Shown: positions 16,381-25,076 of the stretch, one piece after another
Layout: each line of letters starts with the position of its first letter
Numbering within the stretch: position 1 is the first letter of the stretch
Assembly: GCA_934633695.1 (NCBI GenBank)
Contig: CAKTYT010000011.1
Coordinates: 1 to 56,742, forward strand
Origin: an uncultured Clostridia bacterium
GTDB taxonomy: Bacteria; Bacillota; Clostridia; Christensenellales; CAG-138
Length of the DNA stretch: 56,742 bases
Reading direction: 5' to 3'
The notes under the pieces: model-generated
What the model saw: the letters and a program-made list of their open reading frames with translations, nothing else
Told to the model about the DNA's origin: nothing
Database searches by the model: none
Position numbers and translations under genes: made by a program

Positions 16381-17466
16381 TCACTTTCTCACCTTTAAGC
16401 TTTTCAGGTATGCCTTTTTTTCATCACTGATCCGTCTGCTTTCCATTGCCTTTTGAATTGCCTTATTGTGCGTCCATCGGTCGAGCACATCCTCTTCAAT
16501 AATCTTTACAACAGAATCATACCTGTGGACCAACGCTTCGGCGAAATACCATGCACGCATCATATTTATGTAGTACTCGTCTGAACGAATTTCCGCAACT
16601 CGCATCGGTATGCTTTCATCAAAGTTTTCACCCAGAAAATTGGTCATCAATACTCCGACTGCAAAGCGAACCTTGTATGTTTCACTGCTTTTGAGCCACT
16701 TATCAACATAGCCAAGCGTACTTTCAGGATATTTTTTAAAGCTTTTGCGTGAAAGCTGATCACAAGTAGCCCAGTTATCCACATATGACAGGAATTTGTC
16801 AACCATTTCTATCGATTTCGGAAATTCTTTTACCCGCTCAAGCATAAACGCATGAAGATTGTCTTCTTCAAAATACTTATGGGGGAGCGAATGCAGGAAT
16901 CTCTCGCCGTCTTCGGTCCCATACAATTCCCTTGCATATGCACGAAGGAGCGGTGTCCTGACGCCGATAATTCTTTGCTTTTCAACAGTCGGCATAAGTT
17001 TTGAGCTGAATTCACCGAATTCCTTTTCAGCCATGGAAAAGAGTCTTTCCCTTATCCGCCCTATTTCCGGTTCGACGGACTTCTCCAAATCAAAGCCCTT
17101 TTTAAGAATCTCCTTATCAGCAGGGCAAAGGTCGAAAGTATCGATCTCATCGGGTTTGATAAAAGCGATTGCATTATGTTCGAGCAGTTTGGGTTCACCT
17201 TCAGAGACATTCGCATTTATAACGGTCAAATGCACGGTAATATCCGGGTATGCATACGTTGTGTCTCCAAAAACTGAAACGGGCGTAATTGACATACCGA
17301 GTTCTTCTCTTATCTCTCTTACTATTGCGTCAAAAGCCGTTTCTCCCTTCTCGATCTTACCGCCTGCAAGTTCCCATTTGAGTTCCCGCATCTTCCCCTC
17401 CGCCCTTTGGCAGACAAGGAAACGTTCACCTCTCCTTATCAGAGCCGCAACAACCTCAATCGTCAT
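16381..17466 (-). CDS. Nudix hydrolase - AlkD-like DNA alkylation repair fusion
   Basis: 361 residues from the ATG at 17466 (AGGAAG at 5-base spacing); the ATG at 17490 has no ribosome site. Residues 1-~120 are a MutT-like Nudix domain, with the box running from GGKIEKGET to REIREELGM (about 35-57). Residues ~125-361 are a HEAT-like AlkD domain: KQRIIGVRTPLLRAYAREL, YVDNWATCDQ, and ALVHRYDSV. Nudix domains of this type hydrolyse damaged nucleotides; AlkD proteins excise alkylated bases. The fusion would combine pool cleaning with base excision. The two halves could instead be separate functions simply co-expressed. Confidence 0.9.
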   Translation of the reverse strand: MTIEVVAALIRRGERFLVCQRAEGKMRELKWELAGGKIEKGETAFDAIVREIREELGMSITPVSVFGDTTYAYPDITVHLTVINANVSEGEPKLLEHNAIAFIKPDEIDTFDLCPADKEILKKGFDLEKSVEPEIGRIRERLFSMAEKEFGEFSSKLMPTVEKQRIIGVRTPLLRAYARELYGTEDGERFLHSLPHKYFEEDNLHAFMLERVKEFPKSIEMVDKFLSYVDNWATCDQLSRKSFKKYPESTLGYVDKWLKSSETYKVRFAVGVLMTNFLGENFDESIPMRVAEIRSDEYYINMMRAWYFAEALVHRYDSVVKIIEEDVLDRWTHNKAIQKAMESRRISDEKKAYLKSLKVRK

Positions 17467-17532
17467 GTTCTTCCTCACTTTCACGATCATTCTGCCGCAA
17501 ATTATACCCCCGTACGACTGTGGATGTAAAGG

Positions 17533-17546
17533 TTATCCGTGGATAA
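17533..17546. promoter_or_regulatory. Palindromic candidate operator
   Basis: Perfect 6-base arms (TTATCC and GGATAA) around GT, in the 162-base gap between the Nudix-AlkD gene and the DtxR-like gene. It could be an operator for the regulator. One arm also resembles a DnaA box (TTATCCACg on the minus strand). Confidence 0.35.
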
Positions 17547-17628
17547 ATTGTGGAGAATGTGTTAAAATCGTTGCATTTCAGCCGGTTTTGTGCTACTCTT
17601 TACGAAACAAAAACAGGTAGGTTAAGCC

Positions 17629-18030
17629 ATGAATATCAGAAGATCATCGGAAGATTACCTTGAAGCAATGCTCATGCTCAAGCTGAAAAACGGATTCATT
17701 CGCTCCGTTGACATTGCCGAACTTCTCGGTGTCACCAAGCCGAGCGTCAGTTATGCTACTAAACGTCTTCGTGAAAACGGCTACATCACCATGGAAAGTG
17801 ACGGAGAAATAAATCTGACTGAAATGGGAATGGAGATCGCCGGGAGAATGTATGAACGGCATACGATTCTTTCAAAGGTGCTTATGCAGCTCGGAGTCAG
17901 TGAAGCAACGGCAAAGCAGGATGCCTGCAAGATCGAACATGACCTCAGCGTTGAAACCTTTGAGGCGATTCGCCGTCATGCCTACACCATTGATGCAGAA
18001 ATAAGAGAAAAGGAAATACATGGAAAATGA
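17629..18030 (+). CDS. DtxR/MntR-family metal-dependent regulator
   Basis: 133 residues. The N-terminal winged helix matches MntR/DtxR: SSEDYLEAMLML, SVDIAELLGVTKPSVSYATKRL as helix-turn-helix, and LTEMGMEIA. The dimerisation/metal domain has ERHTILSKVLMQLG and CKIEHDLS, with His, Glu and Cys suited to metal binding. There is no SH3-like third domain, so it is MntR-sized. Manganese or iron sensing is likely. The gene is the first of four that overlap or nearly touch. No metal transporter is adjacent, which is unusual; it may regulate genes elsewhere. Confidence 0.88.
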   Translation: MNIRRSSEDYLEAMLMLKLKNGFIRSVDIAELLGVTKPSVSYATKRLRENGYITMESDGEINLTEMGMEIAGRMYERHTILSKVLMQLGVSEATAKQDACKIEHDLSVETFEAIRRHAYTIDAEIREKEIHGK

Positions 18031-18758
18031 TGGATAAACTTTTTGCCGATACTCTGACCGTACTCAGAACCGCCGGCGTACTTACAATAGACATGCAGGA
18101 AGCGTTTGTTCGTGACAACGTGCAAAACGTTTTCTTTTCAACTGAAAAAACCGTTTTAATTCAACACAAATGCGGCACTGCCATGCTTTGGACATTGGAC
18201 ACCGAAGAGGCAGTCAGAGCTCTTTCTGACTTACGCAGCAGCGGACACATTGTTTTTTCCTGTGTTTGCCACGGTGATAAAGCCGTCGAAGCAGTAAAGC
18301 AGGTTTTTCCGGAATTTAAAATCGACCCACCGTGCTGTCAGTATTGCAGGTCCTCCCGTTCACTTATAGAATTTGAACAGAAGCACAATATTCGCCCGCT
18401 CACCCTTGACGATGCTGAAACCGTGCATGCTCACTACGCCCTTGAGCCCGATATCGACCATATCCGCAAAACGATTTCCATGGGACTTATGTACGGTGCT
18501 GAGCTTGACGGCAAACTTGCAGGCTTTATCGGAGTGCATTCTGACGGCAGCTGCGGTATGCTTGAAGTTTTCCCTGAGTTTCGCCGCATGGGCATCGGAA
18601 CCGAGCTTGAACTTTATTTGCAGAACGAGCAGCTGAAAAAGGGATTCATGCCCTATGGACAGGTTTATACCACCAACATGGCATCGATCGACATGCAGAC
18701 GAAGATTGGCCTGCTTGTCTCAGACGAACATGTTACATGGACATACGTTGAGGATTAG
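18027..18758 (+). CDS. GNAT-family N-acetyltransferase
   Basis: 243 residues; the first 115 are an N-terminal domain with CCQYCRSSR, and the GNAT fold follows. Motif A is seen as MLEVFPEFRRMGIGTELEL (acetyl-CoA binding R-x-x-G-I-G). The start ATGATG overlaps the DtxR-like stop by 4 bases; the second ATG at 18030 is equally possible. The substrate is unknown. Coupling to a metal-responsive regulator suggests co-expression, not necessarily shared function. Confidence 0.82.
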   Translation: MMDKLFADTLTVLRTAGVLTIDMQEAFVRDNVQNVFFSTEKTVLIQHKCGTAMLWTLDTEEAVRALSDLRSSGHIVFSCVCHGDKAVEAVKQVFPEFKIDPPCCQYCRSSRSLIEFEQKHNIRPLTLDDAETVHAHYALEPDIDHIRKTISMGLMYGAELDGKLAGFIGVHSDGSCGMLEVFPEFRRMGIGTELELYLQNEQLKKGFMPYGQVYTTNMASIDMQTKIGLLVSDEHVTWTYVED

Positions 18759-18761
18759 TTT

Positions 18762-19958
18762 ATGAAGAAAAGTTTTTCGGCAAAGTGTGCCGCGATCGTT
18801 ATCTGCATATCTATGGTCTTTGCTCTGCTGACAGGCTGTGCGGCAAAGCCTTCACCCCAACCCGGCAAAACACCTGCTGTCACAGAAACCCCCACACCGT
18901 CCGAAACAGCTCAACCAACGACTGCTCCGACACCGTCCCACGTTCCCGGCGGCAGCTACACCAATGGTGATTTTCCCGGCGGCGGAATTGATTATGTGTT
19001 CCCCACACCTGCGGAAGGCAGTAAGTTAAACTATTTCGCAATTCCCGATGCGATTCTCCCCTGCCTCACGACAGCGGACTGCGAGGCATATGTAAGGATA
19101 GTAAATGCGTTCATGAACTATGAGTCTTCCGTTACGGTCGAATCGGACACGGGCTTTTTGAGCGTACTTGAACTTGTTGAACTCTGTTTTCCGGTTTTTT
19201 ATGCGGACGTTTACGATTCTTCAATTTCAATCGACGGCAATACCATTTCATGGGAGTATAATGCCTCAAGAGAGGATCATGAAGCTTATATTGACAGATT
19301 TGAAGAGAATACGCTGTCATACCTTTCCCTTGTCCGTGAAGGCGGTGCTGCCGCAAACGCAAGCGAAATAATGAAGATTCTTACCCTCTACTCGGATTTT
19401 TGTGCAGACATATGTTACAGTTATGAATCACAGGACTTCTTCCACGGCGATATTGAACTGACAGAAGCCGAATATAAGAACCACTGCTTCGATGCCCTGT
19501 ACGACAATACCGGTGTATGCTGGTGTTATGCGAGAGCGTATGCATTTTTGCTCAATCAAATCGGTGTTGAAGCAATAACCGTCTGTGCGGACGGCGGCAT
19601 AGGACATCACGAATGGACAATGTTCCGCTATGATGGCTCGTGGTTCTTTGCTGACCCGACTTGGGACATGAATTCATCTTCAATTTTCTATTTCGGCATG
19701 ACAACAAAAGCGAGAGAATCTGCCGACTACTTTGAAGAGGACATGTTGTTCTTTGCCGGTGCTTCGTTCCCCGTCGAGGACAATTTCGTCCTTGTCGACA
19801 ACAGATTCATGCCGCTTTGGGCAGGAACGATAACTTATTCCGAATACGAGCTGGACTATGAGAATAACTGCATTGTTTTCTACGACTCATTTGCAGGGTT
19901 TATTCCGAAGAAGGTCGGCTCTTTCAGCCTCGACTTCGATGAAAATGGCAATGGATGA
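18762..19958 (+). CDS. Lipoprotein with transglutaminase-like domain
   Basis: 398 residues. Signal peptide with lipobox LLTGC, then a Pro/Thr linker. The C-terminal half has the transglutaminase/papain-like core: GVCWCYARAYAFLLNQIG (nucleophile cysteine region), GHHEWTMFRYDGSW (histidine) and FFADPTWDM (aspartate). The protein would sit outside the membrane and may cut or cross-link cell-wall or surface peptides. The ATG is 3 bases after the acetyltransferase stop. The function is inferred from the fold only. Confidence 0.85.
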   Translation: MKKSFSAKCAAIVICISMVFALLTGCAAKPSPQPGKTPAVTETPTPSETAQPTTAPTPSHVPGGSYTNGDFPGGGIDYVFPTPAEGSKLNYFAIPDAILPCLTTADCEAYVRIVNAFMNYESSVTVESDTGFLSVLELVELCFPVFYADVYDSSISIDGNTISWEYNASREDHEAYIDRFEENTLSYLSLVREGGAAANASEIMKILTLYSDFCADICYSYESQDFFHGDIELTEAEYKNHCFDALYDNTGVCWCYARAYAFLLNQIGVEAITVCADGGIGHHEWTMFRYDGSWFFADPTWDMNSSSIFYFGMTTKARESADYFEEDMLFFAGASFPVEDNFVLVDNRFMPLWAGTITYSEYELDYENNCIVFYDSFAGFIPKKVGSFSLDFDENGNG

Positions 19959-20703
19959 TACTCTTCTAAAAAAACGATTCATTGAACTTGCAGACCGAAC
20001 CTTCCGCACCGGCATACCGTCTTTCACTCCGTTTCTCGGACTTGCGGAGCAGGATTGCTTTTTTCGGGTAAAGAAAAACCTCCCACCCGTTCCATACACT
20101 CTTTACGGCGGCACCGAGGGCTGTGAACGACTGATGGTCAGATTCGGAGATGACGAGTTCTGCGGCTTTGACTGTCCATTTCCAATCGTCTGCCTGTCCG
20201 CAAGACCGCTGAGTCAAAAGTTTTCCGATGCACTTACCCACAGGGATATTCTTGGAGCAATAATGAATCTCGGTATCGACCGAAGCACTGTCGGTGATAT
20301 CGTACTAGTTGATAATATTGCCTACATCTTTTGTACTGAACTTGTACAGCAGCACATTGCGGACAACCTGACCCGTGCAAAGCATACTGAGCTTTCCGTT
20401 TCACTTGCTGAAGCATTTCCGACAGGTGAGCTTTACAAGCTTGAACGAGTAAAAATCAATATTGCAAGTGAACGCCTTGACTGTGTGACGGCAAAGTTTC
20501 TGAACCTGAGTCGCGGAGAAACGGTTTCACTCATTGAACACGAGCGAGTTTTCATCAATGGGCGAGTATGCACAAATGCAGGAAAAAGCCTTGATCCGGG
20601 TGATAAAGTGACGGTCCGCGGTTATGGTAGATTTATCTTTGTCGAGCAGACAGGCGTTACAAAAAAGGGTCGGCTCTCTGCGGTAATTGATAAATACATC
20701 TAA
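19951..20703 (+). CDS. ylmH: YlmH-like S4-domain RNA-binding protein
   Basis: 250 residues from the ATG at 19951; ATGs at 19939 and 19945 are alternatives, all overlapping the lipoprotein gene. Length fits the family (~255). N-terminal region: FLGLAEQDCFFRV, HRDILGAIMNLGIDRSTVGDI. C-terminal S4 domain from residue ~180: SERLDCVTAKFLNLSRGE, FINGRVCTN, GDKVTVRGYGRF. YlmH binds ribosomes and has been linked to rescue of stalled 50S-peptidyl-tRNA complexes in Firmicutes. It usually lies in the ylm/div cluster near cell division genes; here it is away from them. Confidence 0.9.
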   Translation: MDDTLLKKRFIELADRTFRTGIPSFTPFLGLAEQDCFFRVKKNLPPVPYTLYGGTEGCERLMVRFGDDEFCGFDCPFPIVCLSARPLSQKFSDALTHRDILGAIMNLGIDRSTVGDIVLVDNIAYIFCTELVQQHIADNLTRAKHTELSVSLAEAFPTGELYKLERVKINIASERLDCVTAKFLNLSRGETVSLIEHERVFINGRVCTNAGKSLDPGDKVTVRGYGRFIFVEQTGVTKKGRLSAVIDKYI

Positions 20704-20805
20704 ATGAACTGTTTAAATTATATTACGTTCATTTCTGTTTTGACCTGATCTGCGGCTCATTGTGTTATTGCGGACTGTTCATCAAGCGAGAATGGGGAAA
20801 ATAAA

Positions 20806-21618
20806 ATGAAAAAATACGGAATGGAACTTATCGGAGTTGAGTACCTTACATCGATCGGCATGACTCATGGCGATGATTTTTCGATTAAAGTGAAAAGAGA
20901 TAAGATCGTCAATTCAAGGTACTTTTGTCGTTATGATTATGAATACAAGGAGATTTCAGATGTTGTCATAACCAAAAAACAATGGGAGAAAATTGAAAGT
21001 GCCGTGTATGCAATCCTCCCTTCTCTGAAAATTTTTCGTCCGCGGAGACATCGTTTGTCCCTGTTTATTGGTTTTGGTGATGCAATCGCCCTAGACGGTC
21101 CAAATGAATCCGTGTTCACGCTCACATGGCAATCCTCCGACGGCAAAAAAGATACTATACGATATTATTCTCCATCTGACAGGCGGTTTTTAACTCTCAT
21201 CTCGATCCTTATGGAAACAGCAAATCCAATTGGCAGAGAAATTGTTTATTATGACACTCCTATTATAAACGGACTCTGCCTAGTGCACGGTACATACGGC
21301 AAAAGAAGTTACTTTTCATACCAATTCTCCTTTGATAACAATTCGCAGGATGAGTGGCGTTTTATTGCATACTATGAAAAGAACGGCAGTTTTTTCTCGT
21401 TCAAAACAAAACTTGGGGCGAAAGAGTGGAATGAATTCAGCCAAAAATTCTCCCTCTCTAAGCTTGAATCATTCAAGCTCGCCTCCTCGGGCAGCAATAG
21501 CTCGGCAACGATCTGCTATTCTGATTCAACTCGGCGTACCGTTAAACTCGATAGGGCAACTTTCAAACATCTGCGTTCTGCTTTTGAAGTACTCCTGTCG
21601 GACTGCGAGACCGAATAA
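20806..21618 (+). CDS. Hypothetical protein with two similar halves
   Basis: 270 residues with no recognisable family, signal peptide or membrane segment. Residues 1-~135 and ~140-270 look like two copies of one fold: each has a Y/F-rich strand region, a KxWxxFxxxxxx helix-type segment and a final helix (FLTLISILMETA; FKHLRSAFEVLL). The protein is basic and rich in aromatics. ATG at 20806 follows a GGGGAAAA ribosome site. It ends at a strong bidirectional terminator. No function is proposed. Confidence 0.75.
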   Translation: MKKYGMELIGVEYLTSIGMTHGDDFSIKVKRDKIVNSRYFCRYDYEYKEISDVVITKKQWEKIESAVYAILPSLKIFRPRRHRLSLFIGFGDAIALDGPNESVFTLTWQSSDGKKDTIRYYSPSDRRFLTLISILMETANPIGREIVYYDTPIINGLCLVHGTYGKRSYFSYQFSFDNNSQDEWRFIAYYEKNGSFFSFKTKLGAKEWNEFSQKFSLSKLESFKLASSGSNSSATICYSDSTRRTVKLDRATFKHLRSAFEVLLSDCETE

Positions 21619-21642
21619 TAAAACGCACTGCACTCAATACAA

Positions 21643-21678
21643 AAAACTGCTGTACAGCACAAGCCATACAGCAGTTTT
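21643..21678. terminator. Bidirectional intrinsic terminator
   Basis: 12-base perfect stem (AAAACTGCTGTA and its complement) around a 12-base loop, with T-runs on both strands. It separates the hypothetical protein from the converging dockerin peptidase gene. Confidence 0.88.
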
Positions 21679-21710
21679 GTTTTACTTATTCAGCTGCCGA
21701 TCGGAACCGA

Positions 21711-23711
21711 TCACTGAAGGCCAAGGGCCATACGCATTACGTTGACAGCATCTGCAACTCTGATTGCGCCGTCGCCGTCAACATCGCCGTGGAGAATCTG
21801 TTCGGAGGTGAACTCTACAAGGCCGAGAGCCGCACGCATGATGAGAACAGCGTCTGAAACCCTGGTTTCGCCATCACCGTCAACATCGCCATCAGGCTCG
21901 ATAACGGAAATTTCACCGGAGAATTCAACATTGTCAATGAATACTCTGTCAAGACCGGAGCTCTGGCTGCTGTCCTTTGTAAAGCTCCAAACGAAGAAGT
22001 ATGTTCCGTCTGCCGGTGCAGTGAAAACATAATCCGTCCAGGGCTTATCAAGACCGGAATCTGTCAGAACAACTTCACCGTTTACGGAGAAAGTAAACAG
22101 GTCGGCGTTTTCCTGGCTGCTTACCATATACTCAAAGCCGAGTGTATCGCCTGCTTCCATGTTGAGTGCAAGGGTCAAATCAGAGCTGCGATTGGGCTTA
22201 TGGTAGTTGGTGGAACGAGCACAATTACGCTGATCCTCGTCAACATAAGCCTCAAAGGGATGCTGATCGCTGACACCGAAATAGAGGCGACCGCCGTCAA
22301 CGTTGAGAGCTTCGGAAAGCTCGTCATTACCGTTTACCGTTACAGTGAAGGACTTTTCGCCAAATACCTGACCGTCTACCATAACAGTGCAGGTGATGGT
22401 TGCTGTGCCTGCACTCATGCCGTAAACAACAACCTTGCGGTTATTTGCCTTAGTGAATGAAACAATGTTTTCATTCGAGCTTGTCCATACAGCTTCGTAG
22501 AGACTTGCATTTGCAGGTTCGCGAAGGAAGTTGACCGTTGCTTCCTTGCCGACATCGATTTCAACACTTTCCTCGCTGAAGTTGAAGTCAACGATAGCTA
22601 CGGGAGGAGGATTGCCGAAAAGGGTGTACTCAACATTTACATGCTGAGGTGCATCGGGATTCTCGGGGAAGGGGTCAACCGCAGACATAACGATGGGATA
22701 GGCATCGCCATACTTGTCGTGGTCGCCATGAGTTTCAACCATGAGTGCGAATGCTTCATTGACGGAGCCTTCTTCCTTCATGACATTCCAGAAAGTAGCT
22801 TCGTACAGATAATCACCTGCAAAGGTTACGCTCTGAGAATAGCCGTAAACAACTTCGCAGCCTGCATTGAGCAGAGCAGTGCCGGTAATGCCGCGGCCGC
22901 TCTTCTTCATGCCTTCGCAGATTGCCATCCATACGATTGAGTTTGAAGCAGGAGCTGCAATGTGGTTTTCAACATACCTGCCGTCGATGAATGCTTCACT
23001 GCCGGAACGAACCGCCCAGCCGTTCGAATAGTCTTCCTGAGTGATGCCCTCGTTGGTAGTAAGGCAAAGGTAGGAAGAGCCGCTCGTTGCAATACCGTGG
23101 CTGTCAAAGAAAATAGCACCTTTGTTGGTGAATGCTTCCGCAATAGCGGGACCGGTTGCACCGTGACCCTCAAGTGTGGTAAGAATACCGCTGGTTACTT
23201 CTGCAATGGAAGCAGCCTCTTCGCGGTACTGGTCAGTAAAAGTGGGATCGTAACCGCCATAGTACGGTCCGATAAGAAGAACATCGGGGGATGTTGCATC
23301 CCTGAGGGGAGCTGCTTCCTTGCCATTGCTCATGTCAACGATGTTTACGCTGCCTTCGCTGTAAACATCGGACTTAACTTCATTGCGGAGACGGTAGTTG
23401 TAGCTGTTGAGCATACCGTCAACGGTAAAGAAGAAGCCATCCTTGGTAAAATCGGAGAAGCTGTCGCTGTCAACCATGTCAAGGCTGAGTGCTGCATTGT
23501 GGACGGAAGCAATAACTTCCTGCTTGCTTGCACCGTTTGCAATTGCTTCGGCTTCTGCTCTTTCAAGAGCTGCCCAAGCGTTGTCAAGTTTCGTCATAGC
23601 CACTGTTTCAGATGCAATGTCGCTTACACCCTCTGCGAGCATAACCGCAGGAATAGCACAGAACAGCATTATGACGGCGAGGATTGCACTGATAAGTTTG
23701 CAATTTCTCAT
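21711..23711 (-). CDS. Secreted caspase/gingipain-like (clan CD) peptidase with dockerin
   Basis: 666 residues from the ATG at 23711 (CAGGAG ribosome site; upstream codons lie over the promoter). Signal peptide to about residue 25. Residues ~140-400 contain FFDSHG (His205) and WMAICEG (Cys265), the His-Gly...Ala-x-Cys pattern of clan CD cysteine peptidases (C25/C14/clostripain type). A Big_2-like Ig domain follows (NASLYEAVWTSSNENIVSFT). Next is a beta-sandwich (LNVDGGRLYF...TAPADGTYFFVW) related to the repeats at 1-641. The end is a two-loop dockerin (DVDGDGETRVSDAVLIMRAA and DVDGDGAIRVADAVNVMRMA). It would be exported and docked on a cohesin. The catalytic assignment rests on motifs alone. 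Confidence 0.82.
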   Translation of the reverse strand: MRNCKLISAILAVIMLFCAIPAVMLAEGVSDIASETVAMTKLDNAWAALERAEAEAIANGASKQEVIASVHNAALSLDMVDSDSFSDFTKDGFFFTVDGMLNSYNYRLRNEVKSDVYSEGSVNIVDMSNGKEAAPLRDATSPDVLLIGPYYGGYDPTFTDQYREEAASIAEVTSGILTTLEGHGATGPAIAEAFTNKGAIFFDSHGIATSGSSYLCLTTNEGITQEDYSNGWAVRSGSEAFIDGRYVENHIAAPASNSIVWMAICEGMKKSGRGITGTALLNAGCEVVYGYSQSVTFAGDYLYEATFWNVMKEEGSVNEAFALMVETHGDHDKYGDAYPIVMSAVDPFPENPDAPQHVNVEYTLFGNPPPVAIVDFNFSEESVEIDVGKEATVNFLREPANASLYEAVWTSSNENIVSFTKANNRKVVVYGMSAGTATITCTVMVDGQVFGEKSFTVTVNGNDELSEALNVDGGRLYFGVSDQHPFEAYVDEDQRNCARSTNYHKPNRSSDLTLALNMEAGDTLGFEYMVSSQENADLFTFSVNGEVVLTDSGLDKPWTDYVFTAPADGTYFFVWSFTKDSSQSSGLDRVFIDNVEFSGEISVIEPDGDVDGDGETRVSDAVLIMRAALGLVEFTSEQILHGDVDGDGAIRVADAVNVMRMALGLQ

Positions 23712-23770
23712 TGTTTGTCTCCTGTCTTGTTTTATTGTGTTCGGATGTATACACCCCAAACCACCATAGT

Positions 23771-23798
23771 ATTTTATCATGTTTTTTTCTCTTGTCAA
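23771..23798 (-). promoter_or_regulatory. Sigma-A promoter of the clan CD peptidase gene
   Basis: Minus strand: TTGACA (23798-23793), 16-base A-rich spacer, TAAAAT (23776-23771). Confidence 0.85.
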
Positions 23799-23969
23799 GA
23801 AAAAACCGATAACAGAAAGAGGTATGGGGCGTAATTGCTATTATTTACTCGGCAAAAAGTTTACCCCTTTTTATACACCGACTGCGTTCTTTTGCATATG
23901 CCTGCGGTGTTCCGCCATGTATTTTTCACATGATCGCACTATTTTTTAGTTTTTTCATCAAAATAGTAC

Positions 23970-23998
23970 TTGACAAACATTGGAAATACTCGTATAAT
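23970..23998 (+). promoter_or_regulatory. Sigma-A promoter of the lipoprotein gene
   Basis: TTGACA (23970-23975), 17-base spacer, TATAAT (23993-23998): full consensus. The leader before the ATG at 24107 is about 100 bases. Confidence 0.9.
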
Positions 23999-24106
23999 CT
24001 GTTATATCAGGTATGTCAGATTCTGAATTTGCAGCTGTAATGGTGACCGATTTTGTCGGCATACATGAAATCAAAATGTGCCTTTTTATTGGCAAGGAGG
24101 TTCTTT

Positions 24107-24919
24107 ATGAAAAAAAGCTTTTCACTCACTCTAGCTTTCACCCTTGTGCTTCTCACCCTGCTCTGTTCCTTGCTGACGGGCTGCGGAAGCAAGGAAGCCA
24201 GCCCCTCTCCCGAACCTACTCAGTCCGCACAGTCGGGCGAAAACATCGACTCGAAGAAAATAGAACCCACGGAAGAGCCCACAGCTGAACCCGAACCCAC
24301 TCCCGAGGAAACGTATTACGGCTTTGAGCTTGACGGCGAAGCGAGGTACATCGAAGTTTCAATGGGTTCTTATTTTTTATCGAGTTCATACGTTTACTAC
24401 GATATGTATTCCGGCTTGTGCGTTGTCGATGCTGCCCTTGTAAGCAGATTGCAGGAGACGTTTGAGAGCAGCAGGTTCAGAAAGCTGACCGAGGAAGAGA
24501 GCGGTGATTTCAGTGATTTCATTCATCGTGAAACACATTTCTCGTTTGTGCTTTACGATGACGAAGGAATGTGGCTCGGCTACCTTTCGGTGGCAGGAGT
24601 GTATCTCTGCAACGAAAATAACGAGAACTACGGGTGCCGACTCGCCGATGATGAGTTCCTGTCCCGTTGGCTTACTGTGTACTATATCGATGAGAACGGT
24701 GAGGAACAATCAGCTGATTTTGAAATCGTCGACTGCGATGACTTTCATCAGCTGCTCAGTGATATTGCCGATGCGGCATTGGCAGGACACTCCTGCGAAG
24801 AATATTACGAGTTATGGAGGAGCGGAGCAGACACCGGCGTTATCCGCTGGAAAGATCTTGGGATAACAACAAAGGACGAAATACACGACATGCACATTTT
24901 TGAGTACGGGAAGGAGTAA
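24107..24919 (+). CDS. Secreted lipoprotein of unknown function
   Basis: 270 residues from the ATG at 24107, which has AAGGAGG 6 bases upstream; the earlier ATGs lie in the leader. Signal peptide with lipobox LLTGC, then a Ser/Pro/Glu linker (EEPTAEPEPTPEE). The globular part has no motif I recognise; it is acidic and rich in Tyr, Glu and Asp. It is expected on the outer face of the membrane. It is transcribed from a consensus promoter and followed by a gene remnant. Confidence 0.85.
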   Translation: MKKSFSLTLAFTLVLLTLLCSLLTGCGSKEASPSPEPTQSAQSGENIDSKKIEPTEEPTAEPEPTPEETYYGFELDGEARYIEVSMGSYFLSSSYVYYDMYSGLCVVDAALVSRLQETFESSRFRKLTEEESGDFSDFIHRETHFSFVLYDDEGMWLGYLSVAGVYLCNENNENYGCRLADDEFLSRWLTVYYIDENGEEQSADFEIVDCDDFHQLLSDIADAALAGHSCEEYYELWRSGADTGVIRWKDLGITTKDEIHDMHIFEYGKE

Positions 24920-24924
24920 AAAGT

Positions 24925-25054
24925 ATGGAACGAATGAAAAAGCTGTTCTGCATTCTGTTCACCGGAAAAAGAGGATGATTTCCATGACTTCTTTGTAAGT
25001 CCGTTCCCTATTAAAGATGCGAGCGACTCGGGTTCATGCGTAGTCAGCTGTTAA
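24925..25054 (+). pseudogene. Remnant of a signal-peptide protein gene
   Basis: ATG at 24925 has an AAGGAG ribosome site and begins a signal peptide (MERMKKLFCILFTG) that stops at 24978. Shifted one frame, codons from 24965 read EKEDDFHDFFVSPFPIKDA and so on, ending CVVSC and TAA at 25054. This looks like a start and an end of a secreted protein joined by an internal deletion that broke the frame. No protein longer than 17 residues would be made. Confidence 0.45.
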
Positions 25055-25076
25055 ACCCAATTCCTACGTGGTAAAG

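Larger units (their letters stand above)
23712..24106. other. Intergenic region between divergent genes
   Basis: 395 bases hold the two divergent promoters (23771-23798 minus, 23970-23998 plus). The 170 bases between them are AT-rich with runs of T and A; I see no open frame, hairpin or repeat there worth naming. Confidence 0.7.

Noticed and set aside
16768..16785. A TTATCCACA DnaA-box match, with the similar site at 17538, as a replication origin
   Set aside because: It is one exact box inside a coding region and one weak match, without dnaA, dnaN or AT-rich clusters.
22962..23834. A 290-codon plus-strand frame opposite the clan CD peptidase
   Set aside because: It runs through that gene's promoter and signal peptide and has no motif.
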